The translations under genes were made by a program, and so were the position numbers. Below the pieces are notes generated by a model. It saw only the letters and a program-made list of their open reading frames with translations. It did not search any database and had not been told where the DNA came from. Positions 27,370 to 42,812 of a DNA stretch of 64,000 nucleotides are shown here, piece by piece; the first letter of the stretch is position 1; each line of letters opens with the position of its first letter. This DNA is from Glandiceps talaboti (lineage: Eukaryota > Hemichordata > Enteropneusta > Spengelidae), in assembly GCF_964340395.1 (NCBI RefSeq), contig NC_135566.1:21600635-21664634 (forward strand), given 5' to 3'.

Positions 27370-30300
27370 AATACTAGCACCCAGTAAGAGCACTACTACA
27401 AGAAATGTGGGAATTGAATACTAGCACCCCGGTAATAACATTATTACAAGAAATGTGGGAATTGAATACTAGCACCCGGTAATAACATTATTGCAAGAAA
27501 TGTGGGAATTGAATACTAGCACGCGGTAATAACATTATTACAAGAAATGTGGGAATTGAATACTAGCACCTGGTAATAACATTATTGCAAGAAATGTGGG
27601 AATTGAACACTAGCACTCGGTAATAGCACTATTGCAAGAAATGTGGGAATTGAATACTAGCACTCAGTAATAGCACTATTGCAAGAAATGTGGGAATTGA
27701 ATACTAGCACCCAGTAAGAGCACTACTACAAGAAATGTGGGAATTGAATACTAGCACCCCGGTAATAACATTATTGCAAGAAATGTGGGAATTGAATACT
27801 AGCACCCGGTAATAACATTATTGCAAGAAATGTGGGAATTGAATACTAGCACGCGGTAATAACATTATTACAAGAAATGTGGGAATTGAATACTAGCACC
27901 TGGTAATAACATTATTGCAAGAAATGTGGGAATTGAACACTAGCACTCGGTAATAGCATTATTGCAAGAAATGTGGGAATTGAATACTAGCACTGGGTAA
28001 TAACATTATTGCAAGAAATGTGGGAATTGAATACTAGCACTCGGTAATAACATTATTACAAGAAATGTGGGAATTGAATACTAGCACTGGGTAATAACAT
28101 TATTACAAGAAATGTGGGAATTGAATACTAGCACTCGGTAATAACATTATTGCAAGAAATGTGGGAATTGAATACTAGCACTCGGTAATGACATTATTGC
28201 AAGAAATGTGGGAATTGAATACTAGCACCTGGTAATATCATTATTGCAAGAAATGTGGAAATTGAATACTAGCACTCGGTAATAGCACTGTGGGAATTGA
28301 ATACTAGCACTGGGTAATAGCACTATTGCAAGAACTGTGGAAATTGAATGCTAGCACCTGGTAATAGCATTATTGCAAGAACTGTGGGAATTGAATACTA
28401 GCACTCGGTAATAACATTATTGCAAGAAATGTGGGAATTGAATACTAGCACCTGGTAATAGCACTGTGGGAATTGAATACTAGCACTGGGTAATAACATT
28501 ATTGCAAGAAATGTGGGAATTGAATACTAGCACTCGGTAATAACATTATTACAAGAAATGTGGGAATTGAATACTAGCACTGGGTAATAACATTATTACA
28601 AGAAATGTAGGAATTGAATACTAGCACTGGGTAATAACATTATTACAAGAAATGTGGGAATTGAATACTAGCACTCGGTAATGACATTATTACAAGAAAT
28701 GTGGGAATTGAATACTAGCACTCGGTAATAACATTATTACAAGAAATGTGGGAATTCAATACTAGCACTCGGTAATAACATTATTGGAAGAAATGTGGGA
28801 ATTGAATACTAGCACTCGGTAATAACATTATTACAAGAAATGTGGGAATTGAATACTAGCACTGGGTAATAACATTATTACAAGAAATGTGGGAATTGAA
28901 TACTAGCACTCGGTAATAACATTATTACAAGAAATGTGGGAATTGAATACTAGCACTGGGTAATAACATTATTACAAGAAATGTGGGAATTGAATACTAG
29001 CACTGGGTAATAACATTATTGCAAGAAATGTGGGAATTGAATACTAGCACTCGGTAATGACATTATTACAAGAAATGTGGGAATTGAATACTAGCACTCG
29101 GTAATAACATTATTACAAGAAATGTGGGAATTCAATACTAGCACTCGGTAATAACATTATTGGAAGAAATGTGGGAATTGAATACTAGCACTCGGTAATA
29201 ACATTATTGCAAGAAATGTGGGAATTGAATACTAGCACTGGGTAATAACATTATTGCAAGAAATGTGGGAATTGAATACTAGCACTCGGTAATAACATTA
29301 TTACAAGAAATGTGGGAATTGAATACTAGCACTCGGTAATAACACTATTGCAAGAAATGTAGGAATTGAATACTAGCACCCGGTAATAACATTATTACAA
29401 GAAATGTGGGAATTGAATACTAGCACCCGGTAATAACATTATTACAAGAAATGTGGGAATTGAATACTAGCACCCGGTAATAACACTATTGCAAGAAATG
29501 TGGGAATTGAATACTAGCACCCGGTAATAACATTATTACAAGAAATGTGGGAATTGAATACTAGCACCCGGTAATAACATTGTTGCAAGAACTGTGGGAA
29601 TTGAATACTAGCACCCGGTAATAACATTATTACAAGAAATGTGGGAATTGAATACTAGCACTGAGTAATAACATTATTGCAAGAAATGTGGGAATTGAAT
29701 ACTAGCACTGAGTAATAACATTATTGCAAGAAATGTGGAAATTGAATACTAGCACTGAGTAATAACATTATTGCAAGAAATGTGGGAATTGAATACTAGC
29801 ACTGGGTAATAGCACTATTGCAAGAAATGTGGGAATTGAATACTAGCACCCGGTAATAACATTATTACAAGAAATGTGGGAATTGAATACTAGCACCCAG
29901 TAAGAGCACTACTACAAGAAATGTGGGAATTGAATACTAGCACCCCGGTAATAACATTATTGCAAGAAATGTGGGAATTGAATACTAGCACCCGGTAATA
30001 ACATTATTGCAAGAAATGTGGGAATTGAATACTAGCACGCGGTAATAACATTATTACAAGAAATGTGGGAATTGAATACTAGCACCTGGTAATAACATTA
30101 TTGCAAGAAATGTGGGAATTGAACACTAGCACTCGGTAATAGCACTATTGCAAGAAATGTGGGAATTGAATACTAGCACTCAGTAATAGCACTATTGCAA
30201 GAAATGTGGGAATTGAATACTAGCACCCAGTAAGAGCACTACTACAAGAAATGTGGGAATTGAATACTAGCACCCCGGTAATAACATTATTGCAAGAAAT

Positions 30301-32170
30301 GTGGGAATTGAATACTAGCACCCGGTAATAACATTATTGCAAGAAATGTGGGAATTGAATACTAGCACGCGGTAATAACATTATTACAAGAAATGTGGGA
30401 ATTGAATACTAGCACCTGGTAATAACATTATTGCAAGAAATGTGGGAATTGAACACTAGCACTCGGTAATAGCATTATTGCAAGAAATGTGGGAATTGAA
30501 CACTAGCACTCGGTAATAGCATTATTGCAAGAAATGTGGGAATTGAATACTAGCACTGGGTAATAACATTATTGCAAGAAATGTGGGAATTGAATACTAG
30601 CACTCGGTAATAACATTATTACAAGAAATGTGGGAATTGAATACTAGCACTGGGTAATAACATTATTACAAGAAATGTGGGAATTGAATACTAGCACTCG
30701 GTAATAACATTATTGCAAGAAATGTGGGAATTGAATACTAGCACTCGGTAATGACATTATTGCAAGAAATGTGGGAATTGAATACTAGCACCTGGTAATA
30801 TCATTATTGCAAGAAATGTGGAAATTGAATACTAGCACTCGGTAATAGCACTGTGGGAATTGAATACTAGCACTGGGTAATAGCACTATTGCAAGAACTG
30901 TGGAAATTGAATGCTAGCACCTGGTAATAGCATTATTGCAAGAACTGTGGGAATTGAATACTAGCACTCGGTAATAACATTATTGCAAGAAATGTGGGAA
31001 TTGAATACTAGCACTGGGTAATAACATTATTGCAAGAAATGTGGGAATTGAATACTAGCACTCGGTAATAACATTATTACAAGAAATGTGGGAATTGAAT
31101 ACTAGCACTGGGTAATAACATTATTACAAGAAATGTAGGAATTGAATACTAGCACTGGGTAATAACATTATTACAAGAAATGTGGGAATTGAATACTAGC
31201 ACTCGGTAATGACATTATTACAAGAAATGTGGGAATTGAATACTAGCACTCGGTAATAACATTATTACAAGAAATGTGGGAATTCAATACTAGCACTCGG
31301 TAATAACATTATTGGAAGAAATGTGGGAATTGAATACTAGCACTCGGTAATAACATTATTACAAGAAATGTGGGAATTGAATACTAGCACTGGGTAATAA
31401 CATTATTACAAGAAATGTGGGAATTGAATACTAGCACTCGGTAATAACATTATTACAAGAAATGTGGGAATTGAATACTAGCACTGGGTAATAACATTAT
31501 TACAAGAAATGTGGGAATTGAATACTAGCACTGGGTAATAACATTATTGCAAGAAATGTGGGAATTGAATACTAGCACTCGGTAATGACATTATTACAAG
31601 AAATGTGGGAATTGAATACTAGCACTCGGTAATAACATTATTACAAGAAATGTGGGAATTCAATACTAGCACTCGGTAATAACATTATTGGAAGAAATGT
31701 GGGAATTGAATACTAGCACTCGGTAATAACATTATTGCAAGAAATGTGGGAATTGAATACTAGCACTGGGTAATAACATTATTGCAAGAAATGTGGGAAT
31801 TGAATACTAGCACTCGGTAATAACATTATTACAAGAGATGTGGGAATTGAATACTAGCACTCGGTAATAACACTATTGCAAGAAATGTAGGAATTGAATA
31901 CTAGCACCCGGTAATAACATTATTACAAGAAATGTGGGAATTGAATACTAGCACCCGGTAATAACATTATTACAAGAAATGTGGGAATTGAATACTAGCA
32001 CCCGGTAATAACACTATTGCAAGAAATGTGGGAATTGAATACTAGCACCCGGTAATAACATTATTACAAGAAATGTGGGAATTGAATACTAGCACCCGGT
32101 AATAACATTGTTGCAAGAACTGTGGGAATTGAATACTAGCACCCGGTAATAACATTATTACAAGAAATGT
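27370..32170. repeat. Higher-order tandem duplication of ~2.5 kb inside the satellite
   Basis: Landmark variants recur at a fixed offset. CCAGTAAGAG at 27381 and 27711 recurs at 29897 and 30227 (offset 2516). GGTAATATCA at 28231 recurs at 30794 (offset 2563, one extra unit). TGTTGCAAGAACTG at 29581 recurs at 32109 (offset 2528, one 35-base unit missing). Two copies therefore lie head to tail and differ only by whole-unit gains and losses. Confidence 0.85.
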
Positions 32171-32269
32171 GGGAATTGAATACTAGCACTGGGTAATAAC
32201 ATTATTGGAAGAAATGTGGGAATTGAATACTAGCACCCGGTAATAACATTATTACAAGAAATGTGGGAA

Positions 32270-35200
32270 TTGAATACTAGCACTAGGTAATAACATTATT
32301 GGAAGAAATGTGGGAATTGAATACTAGCACTGGGTAATAGCACTATTGCAAGAAATGTGGGAATTGAATACTAGCACCCGGTAATAACATTATTACAAGA
32401 AATGTGGGAATTGAATACTAGCACTAGGTAATAACATTATTGGAAGAAATGTGGGAATTGAATACGAGCACCTGGTAATAGCATTATTACAAGAAATGTG
32501 GGAATTGAATACTAGCACTGGGTAATAGCACTATTGCAAGAAATGTGGGAATTGAATACTAGCACTCGGTAATAACATTATTACAAGAAATGTGGGAATT
32601 GAATACTAGCACCCGGTAATAACATTATTGCAAGAAATGTGGGAATTGAATACTAGCACTGGGTAATAGCACTATTGCAAGAACTGTGGGAATTGAATAC
32701 TAGCACTCGGTAATAACATTATTGCAAGAACTGTGGGAATTGAATACTAGCACTCGGTAATAACATTATTGCAAGAAATGTGGGAATTGAATACTAGCAC
32801 TGGGTAATAACATTATTGGAAGAAATGTGGGAATTGAATACTAGCACTCGGTAATAACATTATTACAAGAAATGTGGGAATTGAATACTAGCACTCGGTA
32901 ATAACATTATTGCAAGAAATGTGGGAATTGAATACTAGCACTGGGTAATAGCACTACTACAAGAAATGTGGGAATTGAATACTAGCACCCGGTAATAACA
33001 TTATTGCAAGAAATGTGGGAATTGAACACTAGCACTCGGTAATAGCACTATTGCGAGAAATGTGGGAATTCAATACTAGCACTCGGTAATAACATTATTG
33101 CAAGAAATGTGGGAATTGAATACTAGCACTCGGTAATAACATTATTACAAGAAATGTGGGAATTGAATACTAGCACTGAGTAATAACATTATTACAAGAA
33201 ATGTGGGAATTGAATACTAGCACTCGGTAATAACATTATTGCAAGAAATGTGGGAATTGAATACTAGCACTGGGTAATAGCACTATTGCAAGAACTGTGG
33301 AAATTGAATGCTAGCACTGGGTAATAACATTATTACAAGAAATGTGGGAATTGAATACTAGCACTCGGTAATAACATTATTGCAAGAAATGTGGGAATTG
33401 AATACTAGCACCCGGTAATAGCACTATTGCAAGAAATGTGGAAATTGAATGCTAGCACTCGGTAATAACATTATTGCAAGAAATGTGGGAATTGAATACT
33501 AGCACTCGGTAATAACACTATTGCAAGAAATGTGGGAATTGAATACTAGCACTGGGTAATAACATTATTGCAAGAAATGTGGGAATTGAATACTAGCACC
33601 CGGTAATAACATTATTACAAGAAATGTGGGAATTGAATACTAGCACTGGGTAATAGCACTATTGCAAGAACTGTGGGAATTGAATACTAGCACCCGGTAA
33701 TAACATTATTACAAGAAATGTGGGAATTGAATACTAGCACTCAGTAATAACATTATTACAAGAAATGTGGGAATTGAATACTAGCACTGGGTAATAGCAT
33801 TATTGCAAGAAATGTGGGAATTGAATACTAGCACTCGGTAATGACATTATTGGAAGAAATGTGGGAATTGAATACTAGCACCCGGTAATAACATTATTAC
33901 AAGAAATGTGGGAATTGAATACTAGCACTAGGTAATAACATTATTGGAAGAAATGTGGGAATTGAATACGAGCACCTGGTAATAGCATTATTGGAAGAAA
34001 TGTGGGAATTGAATACTAGCACTGGGTAATAACATTATTGCAAGAAATGTGGGAATTGAATACTAGCACCTGGTAATAGCATTATTACAAGAAATGTGGG
34101 AATTGAATACTAGCACTGAGTAATAACATTATTGGAAGAAATGTGGGAATTGAATACTAGCACTCGATAATAACATTATTACAAGAAATGTGGGAATTGA
34201 ATACTAGCACCTGGTAATAGCATTATTGCAAGAAATGTGGGAATTGAATACTAGCACTGAGTAATAACATTATTACAAGAAATGTGGGAATTGAATACTA
34301 GCACTCGGTAATAACATTATTACAAGAAATGTGGGAATTGAATACTAGCACTGAGTAATAACATTATTACAAGAAATGTGGGAATTGAATACTAGCACTA
34401 GGTAATAACATTATTACAAGAAATGTGGGAATTGAATACTAGCACTGGGTAATAACATTATTACAAGAAATGTGGGAATTGAATACTAGCACCTGGTAAT
34501 AACATTATTACAAGAAATGTGGGAATTGAATACTAGCACCTGGTAATAGCACTATTGCAAGAAATGTGGGAATTGAATACTAGCACCTGGTAATGGCATT
34601 ATTGCAAGAAATGTGGGAATTGAATACTAGCACCCGGTAATAACATTATTACAAGAAATGTGGGAATTGAATACTAGCACTGGGTAATAGCATTATTGCA
34701 AGAAATGTGGGAATTGAATACTAGCACTCGGTAATGACATTATTACAAGAAATGTGGGAATTGAATACTAGCACTGGGTAATAACATTGTTGCAAGAAAT
34801 GTGGGAATTGAATACTAGCACCTGGTAATAACATTATTACAAGAAATGTGGGAATTGAATACTAGCACTCGGTAATAACATTATTGGAAGAAATGTGGGA
34901 ATTGAATACTAGCACCTGGTAATAGCACTATTGCAAGAAATGTGGGAATTGAATACTAGCACTCGGTAATAGCACTATTGCAAGAAATGTGGGAATTCAA
35001 TACTATCACCCGGTAATAGCATTATTGCAAGAAATGTGGGAATTGAATACTATCACTCGGTAATAACATTATTGCAAGAAATGTGGGAATTGAATACTAG
35101 CACCCGGTAATAACATTATTGCAAGAAATGTGGGAATTGAATACTAGCAGCTAGTAATGGCATTATTACAAGAAATGTGGGAATTGAATACTAGCACTCG

Positions 35201-38200
35201 GTAATAACATTATTACAAGAAATGTGGGAATTGAATACTAGCACTGGGTAATAGCATTATTGCAAGAAATGTAGGAATTGAATACTAGCACCCGGTAATA
35301 GCACTACTACAAGAAATGTGGGAATTGAATACTAGCACCCGGTAATAGCACTACTACAAGAAATGTGGGAATTGAATACTAGCACTGGGTAATAGCATTA
35401 TTGCAAGAAATGTAGGAATTGAATACTAGCACCCGGTAATAGCACTACTACAAGAAATGTGAGAATTGAATACTAGCACCTGGTAATAGCACTATTGCAA
35501 GAAATGTAGGAATTGAATACTAGCGCCCGGTAATAACATTATTGCAAGAAATGTGGGAATTGAATACTAGCACCTGAATGTGGGAATTGAATACTAGCAC
35601 TGGGTAATAACATTATTACAAGAAATGTGGGAATTGAATACTAGCACTCGGATATAACATTATTGCAAGAAATGTGGGAATTGAATACTAGCACTCGATA
35701 ATAACATTATTACAAGAAATGTGGGAATTGAATACTAGCACGCGGTAATAACATTATTACAAGAAATGTAGGAATTGAATACTAGCGCCCGGTAATAACA
35801 TTATTGCAAGAAATGTGGGAATTGAATACTAGCACCTGAATGTGGGAATTGAATACTAGCACTCGATAATAGCACTATTGCAAGAAATGTGGGAATTGAA
35901 TACTAGCACTGGGTAATAACATTATTGCAAGAAATGTGGGAATTGAATACTAGCACTCGATAATAACATTATTACAAGAAATGTGGGAATTGAATACTAG
36001 CACTAGGTAATAACATTATTGGAAGAAATGTGGGAATTGAATACTAGCACTGGGTAATAGCACTATTGCAAGAAATGTGGGAATTGAATACTAGCACCCG
36101 GTAATAACATTATTACAAGAAATGTGGGAATTGAATACTAGCACTAGGTAATAACATTATTGGAAGAAATGTGGGAATTGAATACGAGCACCTGGTAATA
36201 GCATTATTACAAGAAATGTGGGAATTGAATACTAGCACTGGGTAATAGCACTATTGCAAGAAATGTGGGAATTGAATACTAGCACTCGGTAATAACATTA
36301 TTACAAGAAATGTGGGAATTGAATACTAGCACCCGGTAATAACATTATTGCAAGAAATGTGGGAATTGAATACTAGCACTGGGTAATAGCACTATTGCAA
36401 GAACTGTGGGAATTGAATACTAGCACTCGGTAATAACATTATTGCAAGAACTGTGGGAATTGAATACTAGCACTCGGTAATAACATTATTGCAAGAAATG
36501 TGGGAATTGAATACTAGCACTGGGTAATAACATTATTGGAAGAAATGTGGGAATTGAATACTAGCACTCGGTAATAACATTATTACAAGAAATGTGGGAA
36601 TTGAATACTAGCACTCGGTAATAACATTATTGCAAGAAATGTGGGAATTGAATACTAGCACTGGGTAATAGCACTACTACAAGAAATGTGGGAATTGAAT
36701 ACTAGCACCCGGTAATAACATTATTGCAAGAAATGTGGGAATTGAACACTAGCACTCGGTAATAGCACTATTGCGAGAAATGTGGGAATTCAATACTAGC
36801 ACTCGGTAATAACATTATTGCAAGAAATGTGGGAATTGAATACTAGCACTCGGTAATAACATTATTACAAGAAATGTGGGAATTGAATACTAGCACTGAG
36901 TAATAACATTATTACAAGAAATGTGGGAATTGAATACTAGCACTCGGTAATAACATTATTGCAAGAAATGTGGGAATTGAATACTAGCACCCGGTAATAG
37001 CACTATTGCAAGAAATGTGGAAATTGAATGCTAGCACTCGGTAATAACATTATTGCAAGAAATGTGGGAATTGAATACTAGCACTCGGTAATAACACTAT
37101 TGCAAGAAATGTGGGAATTGAATACTAGCACTGGGTAATAACATTATTGCAAGAAATGTGGGAATTGAATACTAGCACCCGGTAATAACATTATTACAAG
37201 AAATGTGGGAATTGAATACTAGCACTGGGTAATAGCACTATTGCAAGAACTGTGGGAATTGAATACTAGCACCCGGTAATAACATTATTACAAGAAATGT
37301 GGGAATTGAATACTAGCACTCAGTAATAACATTATTACAAGAAATGTGGGAATTGAATACTAGCACTGGGTAATAGCATTATTGCAAGAAATGTGGGAAT
37401 TGAATACTAGCACTCGGTAATGACATTATTGGAAGAAATGTGGGAATTGAATACTAGCACCCGGTAATAACATTATTACAAGAAATGTGGGAATTGAATA
37501 CTAGCACTAGGTAATAACATTATTGGAAGAAATGTGGGAATTGAATACGAGCACCTGGTAATAGCATTATTGGAAGAAATGTGGGAATTGAATACTAGCA
37601 CTGGGTAATAACATTATTGCAAGAAATGTGGGAATTGAATACTAGCACCTGGTAATAGCATTATTACAAGAAATGTGGGAATTGAATACTAGCACTGAGT
37701 AATAACATTATTGGAAGAAATGTGGGAATTGAATACTAGCACTCGATAATAACATTATTACAAGAAATGTGGGAATTGAATACTAGCACCTGGTAATAGC
37801 ATTATTGCAAGAAATGTGGGAATTGAATACTAGCACTGAGTAATAACATTATTACAAGAAATGTGGGAATTGAATACTAGCACTGGGTAATAACATTATT
37901 ACAAGAAATGTGGGAATTGAATACTAGCACCTGGTAATAACATTATTACAAGAAATGTGGGAATTGAATACTAGCACCTGGTAATAGCATTATTGCAAGA
38001 AATGTGGGAATTGAATACTAGCACTAGGTAATAACATTATTACAAGAAATGTGGGAATTGAATACTAGCACTGGGTAATAACATTATTACAAGAAATGTG
38101 GGAATTGAATACTAGCACCTGGTAATAACATTATTACAAGAAATGTGGGAATTGAATACTAGCACCTGGTAATAGCACTATTGCAAGAAATGTGGGAATT

Positions 38201-39620
38201 GAATACTAGCACCTGGTAATGGCATTATTGCAAGAAATGTGGGAATTGAATACTAGCACCCGGTAATAACATTATTACAAGAAATGTGGGAATTGAATAC
38301 TAGCACTGGGTAATAGCATTATTGCAAGAAATGTGGGAATTGAATACTAGCACTCGGTAATGACATTATTACAAGAAATGTGGGAATTGAATACTAGCAC
38401 TGGGTAATAACATTGTTGCAAGAAATGTGGGAATTGAATACTAGCACCTGGTAATAACATTATTACAAGAAATGTGGGAATTGAATACTAGCACTCGGTA
38501 ATAACATTATTGGAAGAAATGTGGGAATTGAATACTAGCACCTGGTAATAGCACTATTGCAAGAAATGTGGGAATTGAATACTAGCACTCGGTAATAGCA
38601 CTATTGCAAGAAATGTGGGAATTCAATACTATCACCCGGTAATAGCATTATTGCAAGAAATGTGGGAATTGAATACTATCACTCGGTAATAACATTATTG
38701 CAAGAAATGTGGGAATTGAATACTAGCACCCGGTAATAACATTATTGCAAGAAATGTGGGAATTGAATACTAGCAGCTAGTAATGGCATTATTACAAGAA
38801 ATGTGGGAATTGAATACTAGCACTCGGTAATAACATTATTACAAGAAATGTGGGAATTGAATACTAGCACTGGGTAATAGCATTATTGCAAGAAATGTAG
38901 GAATTGAATACTAGCACCCGGTAATAGCACTACTACAAGAAATGTGGGAATTGAATACTAGCACCCGGTAATAGCACTACTACAAGAAATGTGGGAATTG
39001 AATACTAGCACTGGGTAATAGCATTATTGCAAGAAATGTAGGAATTGAATACTAGCACCCGGTAATAGCACTACTACAAGAAATGTGAGAATTGAATACT
39101 AGCACCTGGTAATAGCACTATTGCAAGAAATGTAGGAATTGAATACTAGCGCCCGGTAATAACATTATTGCAAGAAATGTGGGAATTGAATACTAGCACC
39201 TGAATGTGGGAATTGAATACTAGCACTGGGTAATAACATTATTACAAGAAATGTGGGAATTGAATACTAGCACTCGGATATAACATTATTGCAAGAAATG
39301 TGGGAATTGAATACTAGCACTCGATAATAACATTATTACAAGAAATGTGGGAATTGAATACTAGCACGCGGTAATAACATTATTACAAGAAATGTAGGAA
39401 TTGAATACTAGCGCCCGGTAATAACATTATTGCAAGAAATGTGGGAATTGAATACTAGCACCTGAATGTGGGAATTGAATACTAGCACTCGATAATAGCA
39501 CTATTGCAAGAAATGTGGGAATTGAATACTAGCACTGGGTAATAACATTATTGCAAGAAATGTGGGAATTGAATACTAGCACTCGATAATAACATTATTA
39601 CAAGAAATGTGGGAATTGAA
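32270..39620. repeat. Higher-order tandem duplication of ~3.7 kb inside the satellite
   Basis: Sequence from 32281 is repeated from 36001 with an exact offset of 3720 and looks identical through about 33240. The second copy then lacks three units (141 bases), giving offset 3579, and later gains one (offset 3626 at the CACCTGAATG landmark, 35571 and 39197). The near-identity indicates a very recent event. Confidence 0.88.
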
Positions 39621-41264
39621 TACTAGCACGCGGTAATAACATTATTACAAGAAATGTGGGAATTGAATACTAGCACTCGGTAATAACATTATTACAAGAA
39701 ATGTGGGAATTGAATACTAACACTCGGTAATAACATTATTACAAGAAATGTGGGAATTGAATACTAGCACCTGGTAATATCATTATTGCAAGAAATGTGG
39801 AAATTGAATACTAGCACTCGGTAATAGCACTACTACAAGAAATGTGGGAATTGAATACTAGCACTCGGTAAAAACATTATTACAAGAAATGTGGGAATTG
39901 AATACTAGCACTCGGATATAACATTATTACAAGAAATGTGGGAATTGAATACTAGCACCCGGTAATAGCACTATTACAAGAAATGTGGGAATTGAATACT
40001 AGCACTCGGTAAAAGCATTATTGCAAGAAATGTGGGAATTGAATACTAGCACTCGGTAATAACATTATTACAAGAAATGTGGGAATTGAATACTAGCACC
40101 TGGTAATAGCATTATTACAAGAAATGTGGGAATTGAATACTAGCACTGGGTAATAACATTATTACAAGAAATGTGGGAATTGAATACTAGCACTAGGTAA
40201 TAACATTATTGCAAGAAATGTGGGAATTGAATACTAGCACCTGGTAATAGCACTACTACAAGAAATGTGGGAATTGAATACTAGCACCTGGTAATAACAT
40301 TATTGCAAGAAATGTGGGAATTGAATACGAGCACCCAGTAATAGCATTATTGCAAGAAATGTGGGAATTGAATACTAGCACTCGGTTATGGCACTATTAC
40401 AAGAAACGTGGGAATTGAATACTAGCACCTGGTAATAACATTATTGCAAGAAATGTGGGAATTGAATACTAGCACCTGGTAATATCATTATTACAAGAAA
40501 TGTGGGAATTGAATACTAGCACCCGGTAATAACATTATTGCAAGAAATGTGGGAATTGAATACTAGCACCCGGTAATAACATTATTACAAGAAATGTGGG
40601 AATTGATTACTAGCACCCGGTAATAACATTATTGCAAGAAATGTGGGAATTGAATACTAGCACCTGGTAATATCATTATTGCAAGAAATGTGGGAATTGA
40701 ATACTAGCACCCGGTAATAACATTATTGCAAGAAATGTGGGAATTGAATACTAGCACCTGGTAATATCATTATTGCAAGAAATGTGGGAATTGAATACTA
40801 GCACCCGGTAATAACATTATTGCAAGAAATGTGGGAATTGAATACAAGCACCCGGTAATAGCACTATTGCAAGAAATGTGGTAATTGAATACTAGGACTG
40901 GGTAATAACATTATTACAAGAAATGTGGGAATTGAATACTAGCACTGGGTAATAACATTATTGCAAGAAATGTGGGAATTGAATACTAGCACCCGGTAAT
41001 AGCACTACTACAAGAAATGTGGGAATTGAATACTAGCACCCGGTAATAGCACTACTACAAGAAATGTGGGAATTGAATACTAGCACCCGGTAATAGCACT
41101 ACTACAAGAAATGTGGGAATTGAATACTAGCACCCGGTAATAAGATTATTGCAAGAAATGTGGGAATTGAATACTAGCACCCGGTAATAAGATTATTGCA
41201 AGAAATGTGGGAATTGAATACTAGCACCCGGTAATAACATTATTGCAAGAAATGTGGGAATTGA

Positions 41265-42410
41265 ATACTAGCAGCTAGTAATGGCATTATTACAAGAAAT
41301 GTGGGAATTGAATACTAGCAGCTAGTAATGGCATTATTACAAGAAATGTGGGAATTGAATACTAGCAGCTAGTAATGGCATTATTACAAGAAATGTGGGA
41401 ATTGAATACTAGCAGCTAGTAATGGCATTATTACAAGAAATGTGGGAATTGAATACTAGCAGCTAGTAATGGCATTATTACAAGAAATGTGGGAATTGAA
41501 TACTAGCAGCTAGTAATGGCATTATTACAAGAAATGTGGGAATTGAATACTAGCAGCTAGTAATGGCATTATTACAAGAAATGTGGGAATTGAATACTAG
41601 CACCCGGTAATAAGATTATTGCAAGAAATGTGGGAATTGAATACTAGCACCCGGTAATAAGATTATTGCAAGAAATGTGGGAATTGAATACTAGCACCCG
41701 GTAATAACATTATTGCAAGAAATGTGGGAATTGAATACTAGCAGCTAGTAATGGCATTATTACAAGAAATGTGGGAATTGAATACTAGCAGCTAGTAATG
41801 GCATTATTACAAGAAATGTGGGAATTGAATACTAGCAGCTAGTAATGGCATTATTACAAGAAATGTGGGAATTGAATACTAGCAGCTAGTAATGGCATTA
41901 TTACAAGAAATGTGGGAATTGAATACTAGCAGCTAGTAATGGCATTATTACAAGAAATGTGGGAATTGAATACTAGCAGCTAGTAATGGCATTATTACAA
42001 GAAATGTGGGAATTGAATACTAGCACCCGGTAATAACATTATTACAAGAAATGTGGGAATTGAATACTAGCAGCTAGTAATGGCATTATTACAAGAAATG
42101 TGGGAATTGAATACTAGCAGCTAGTAATGGCATTATTACAAGAAATGTGGGAATTGAATACTAGCAGCTAGTATTGGCATTATTACAAGAAATGTGGGAA
42201 TTGAATACTAGCAGCTAGTAATGGCATTATTACAAGAAATGTGGGAATTGAATACTAGCAGCTAGTAATGGCATTATTACAAGAAATGTGGGAATTGAAT
42301 ACTAGCAGCTAGTAATGGCATTATTACAAGAAATGTGGGAATTGAATACTAGCAGCTAGTAATAGCATTATTACAAGAAATGTGGGAATTGAATACTAGC
42401 ACCTGGTAAT
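41265..42410. repeat. Homogenised sub-family of the 47-bp satellite (AGCTAGTAATGG variant)
   Basis: Near the right edge most units carry AGCAGCTAGTAATGGCATTA instead of the usual core, with many practically identical consecutive copies. Paired GGTAATAAGATT units at about 41130-41200 and 41600-41690 show a further duplication of about 470 bases. Confidence 0.85.
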
Positions 42411-42812
42411 AGCATTATTACAAGAAATGTGGGAATTGAATACTAGCACCTGGTAATAGCATTATTACAAGAAATGTGGGAATTGAATACTAGCACCTGG
42501 TAATAGCACTACTACAAGAAATGTGGGAATTGAATACTAGCACTGGGTAATAGCACTATTGCAAGAAATGTGGGAATTGAATACTAGCACCTGGTAATAG
42601 CATTATTACAAGAAATGTGGGAATTGAATACTAGCACCTGGTAATAGCACTACTACAAGAAATGTGGGAATTGAATACTAGCACCTGGTAATAGCATTAT
42701 TACAAGAAATGTGGGAATTGAATACTAGCACCTGGTAATAGCACTACTACAAGAAATGTGGGAATTGAATACTAGCACCTGGTAATAGCATTATTACAAG
42801 AAATGTGGGAAT

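Larger units (their letters stand above)
26906..42812. repeat. Large satellite array, 47-bp unit, about 338 copies
   Basis: About 15.9 kb of head-to-tail units GTGGGAATTGAATACTAGCA followed by CTCGGTAATAACATTATTACAAGAAAT. Variation is concentrated at a few positions: the CTCGG/CTGGG/CCCGG/CCTGG core, AAC/AGC, ATT/ACT, and ACAA/GCAA/GGAA. Rare truncated units (35 bases, or 'CACCTGAATGTGGG' junctions) serve as landmarks that reveal larger duplications. No CRISPR-like unique spacers and no ORF. It ends sharply at GTGGGAATTTAATCCATAGG. Confidence 0.97.

Noticed and set aside
26906-42812. CRISPR-like appearance of the 47-bp array
   Set aside because: The units are contiguous with no unique spacers, and the context is a eukaryotic genome. 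It is a satellite.
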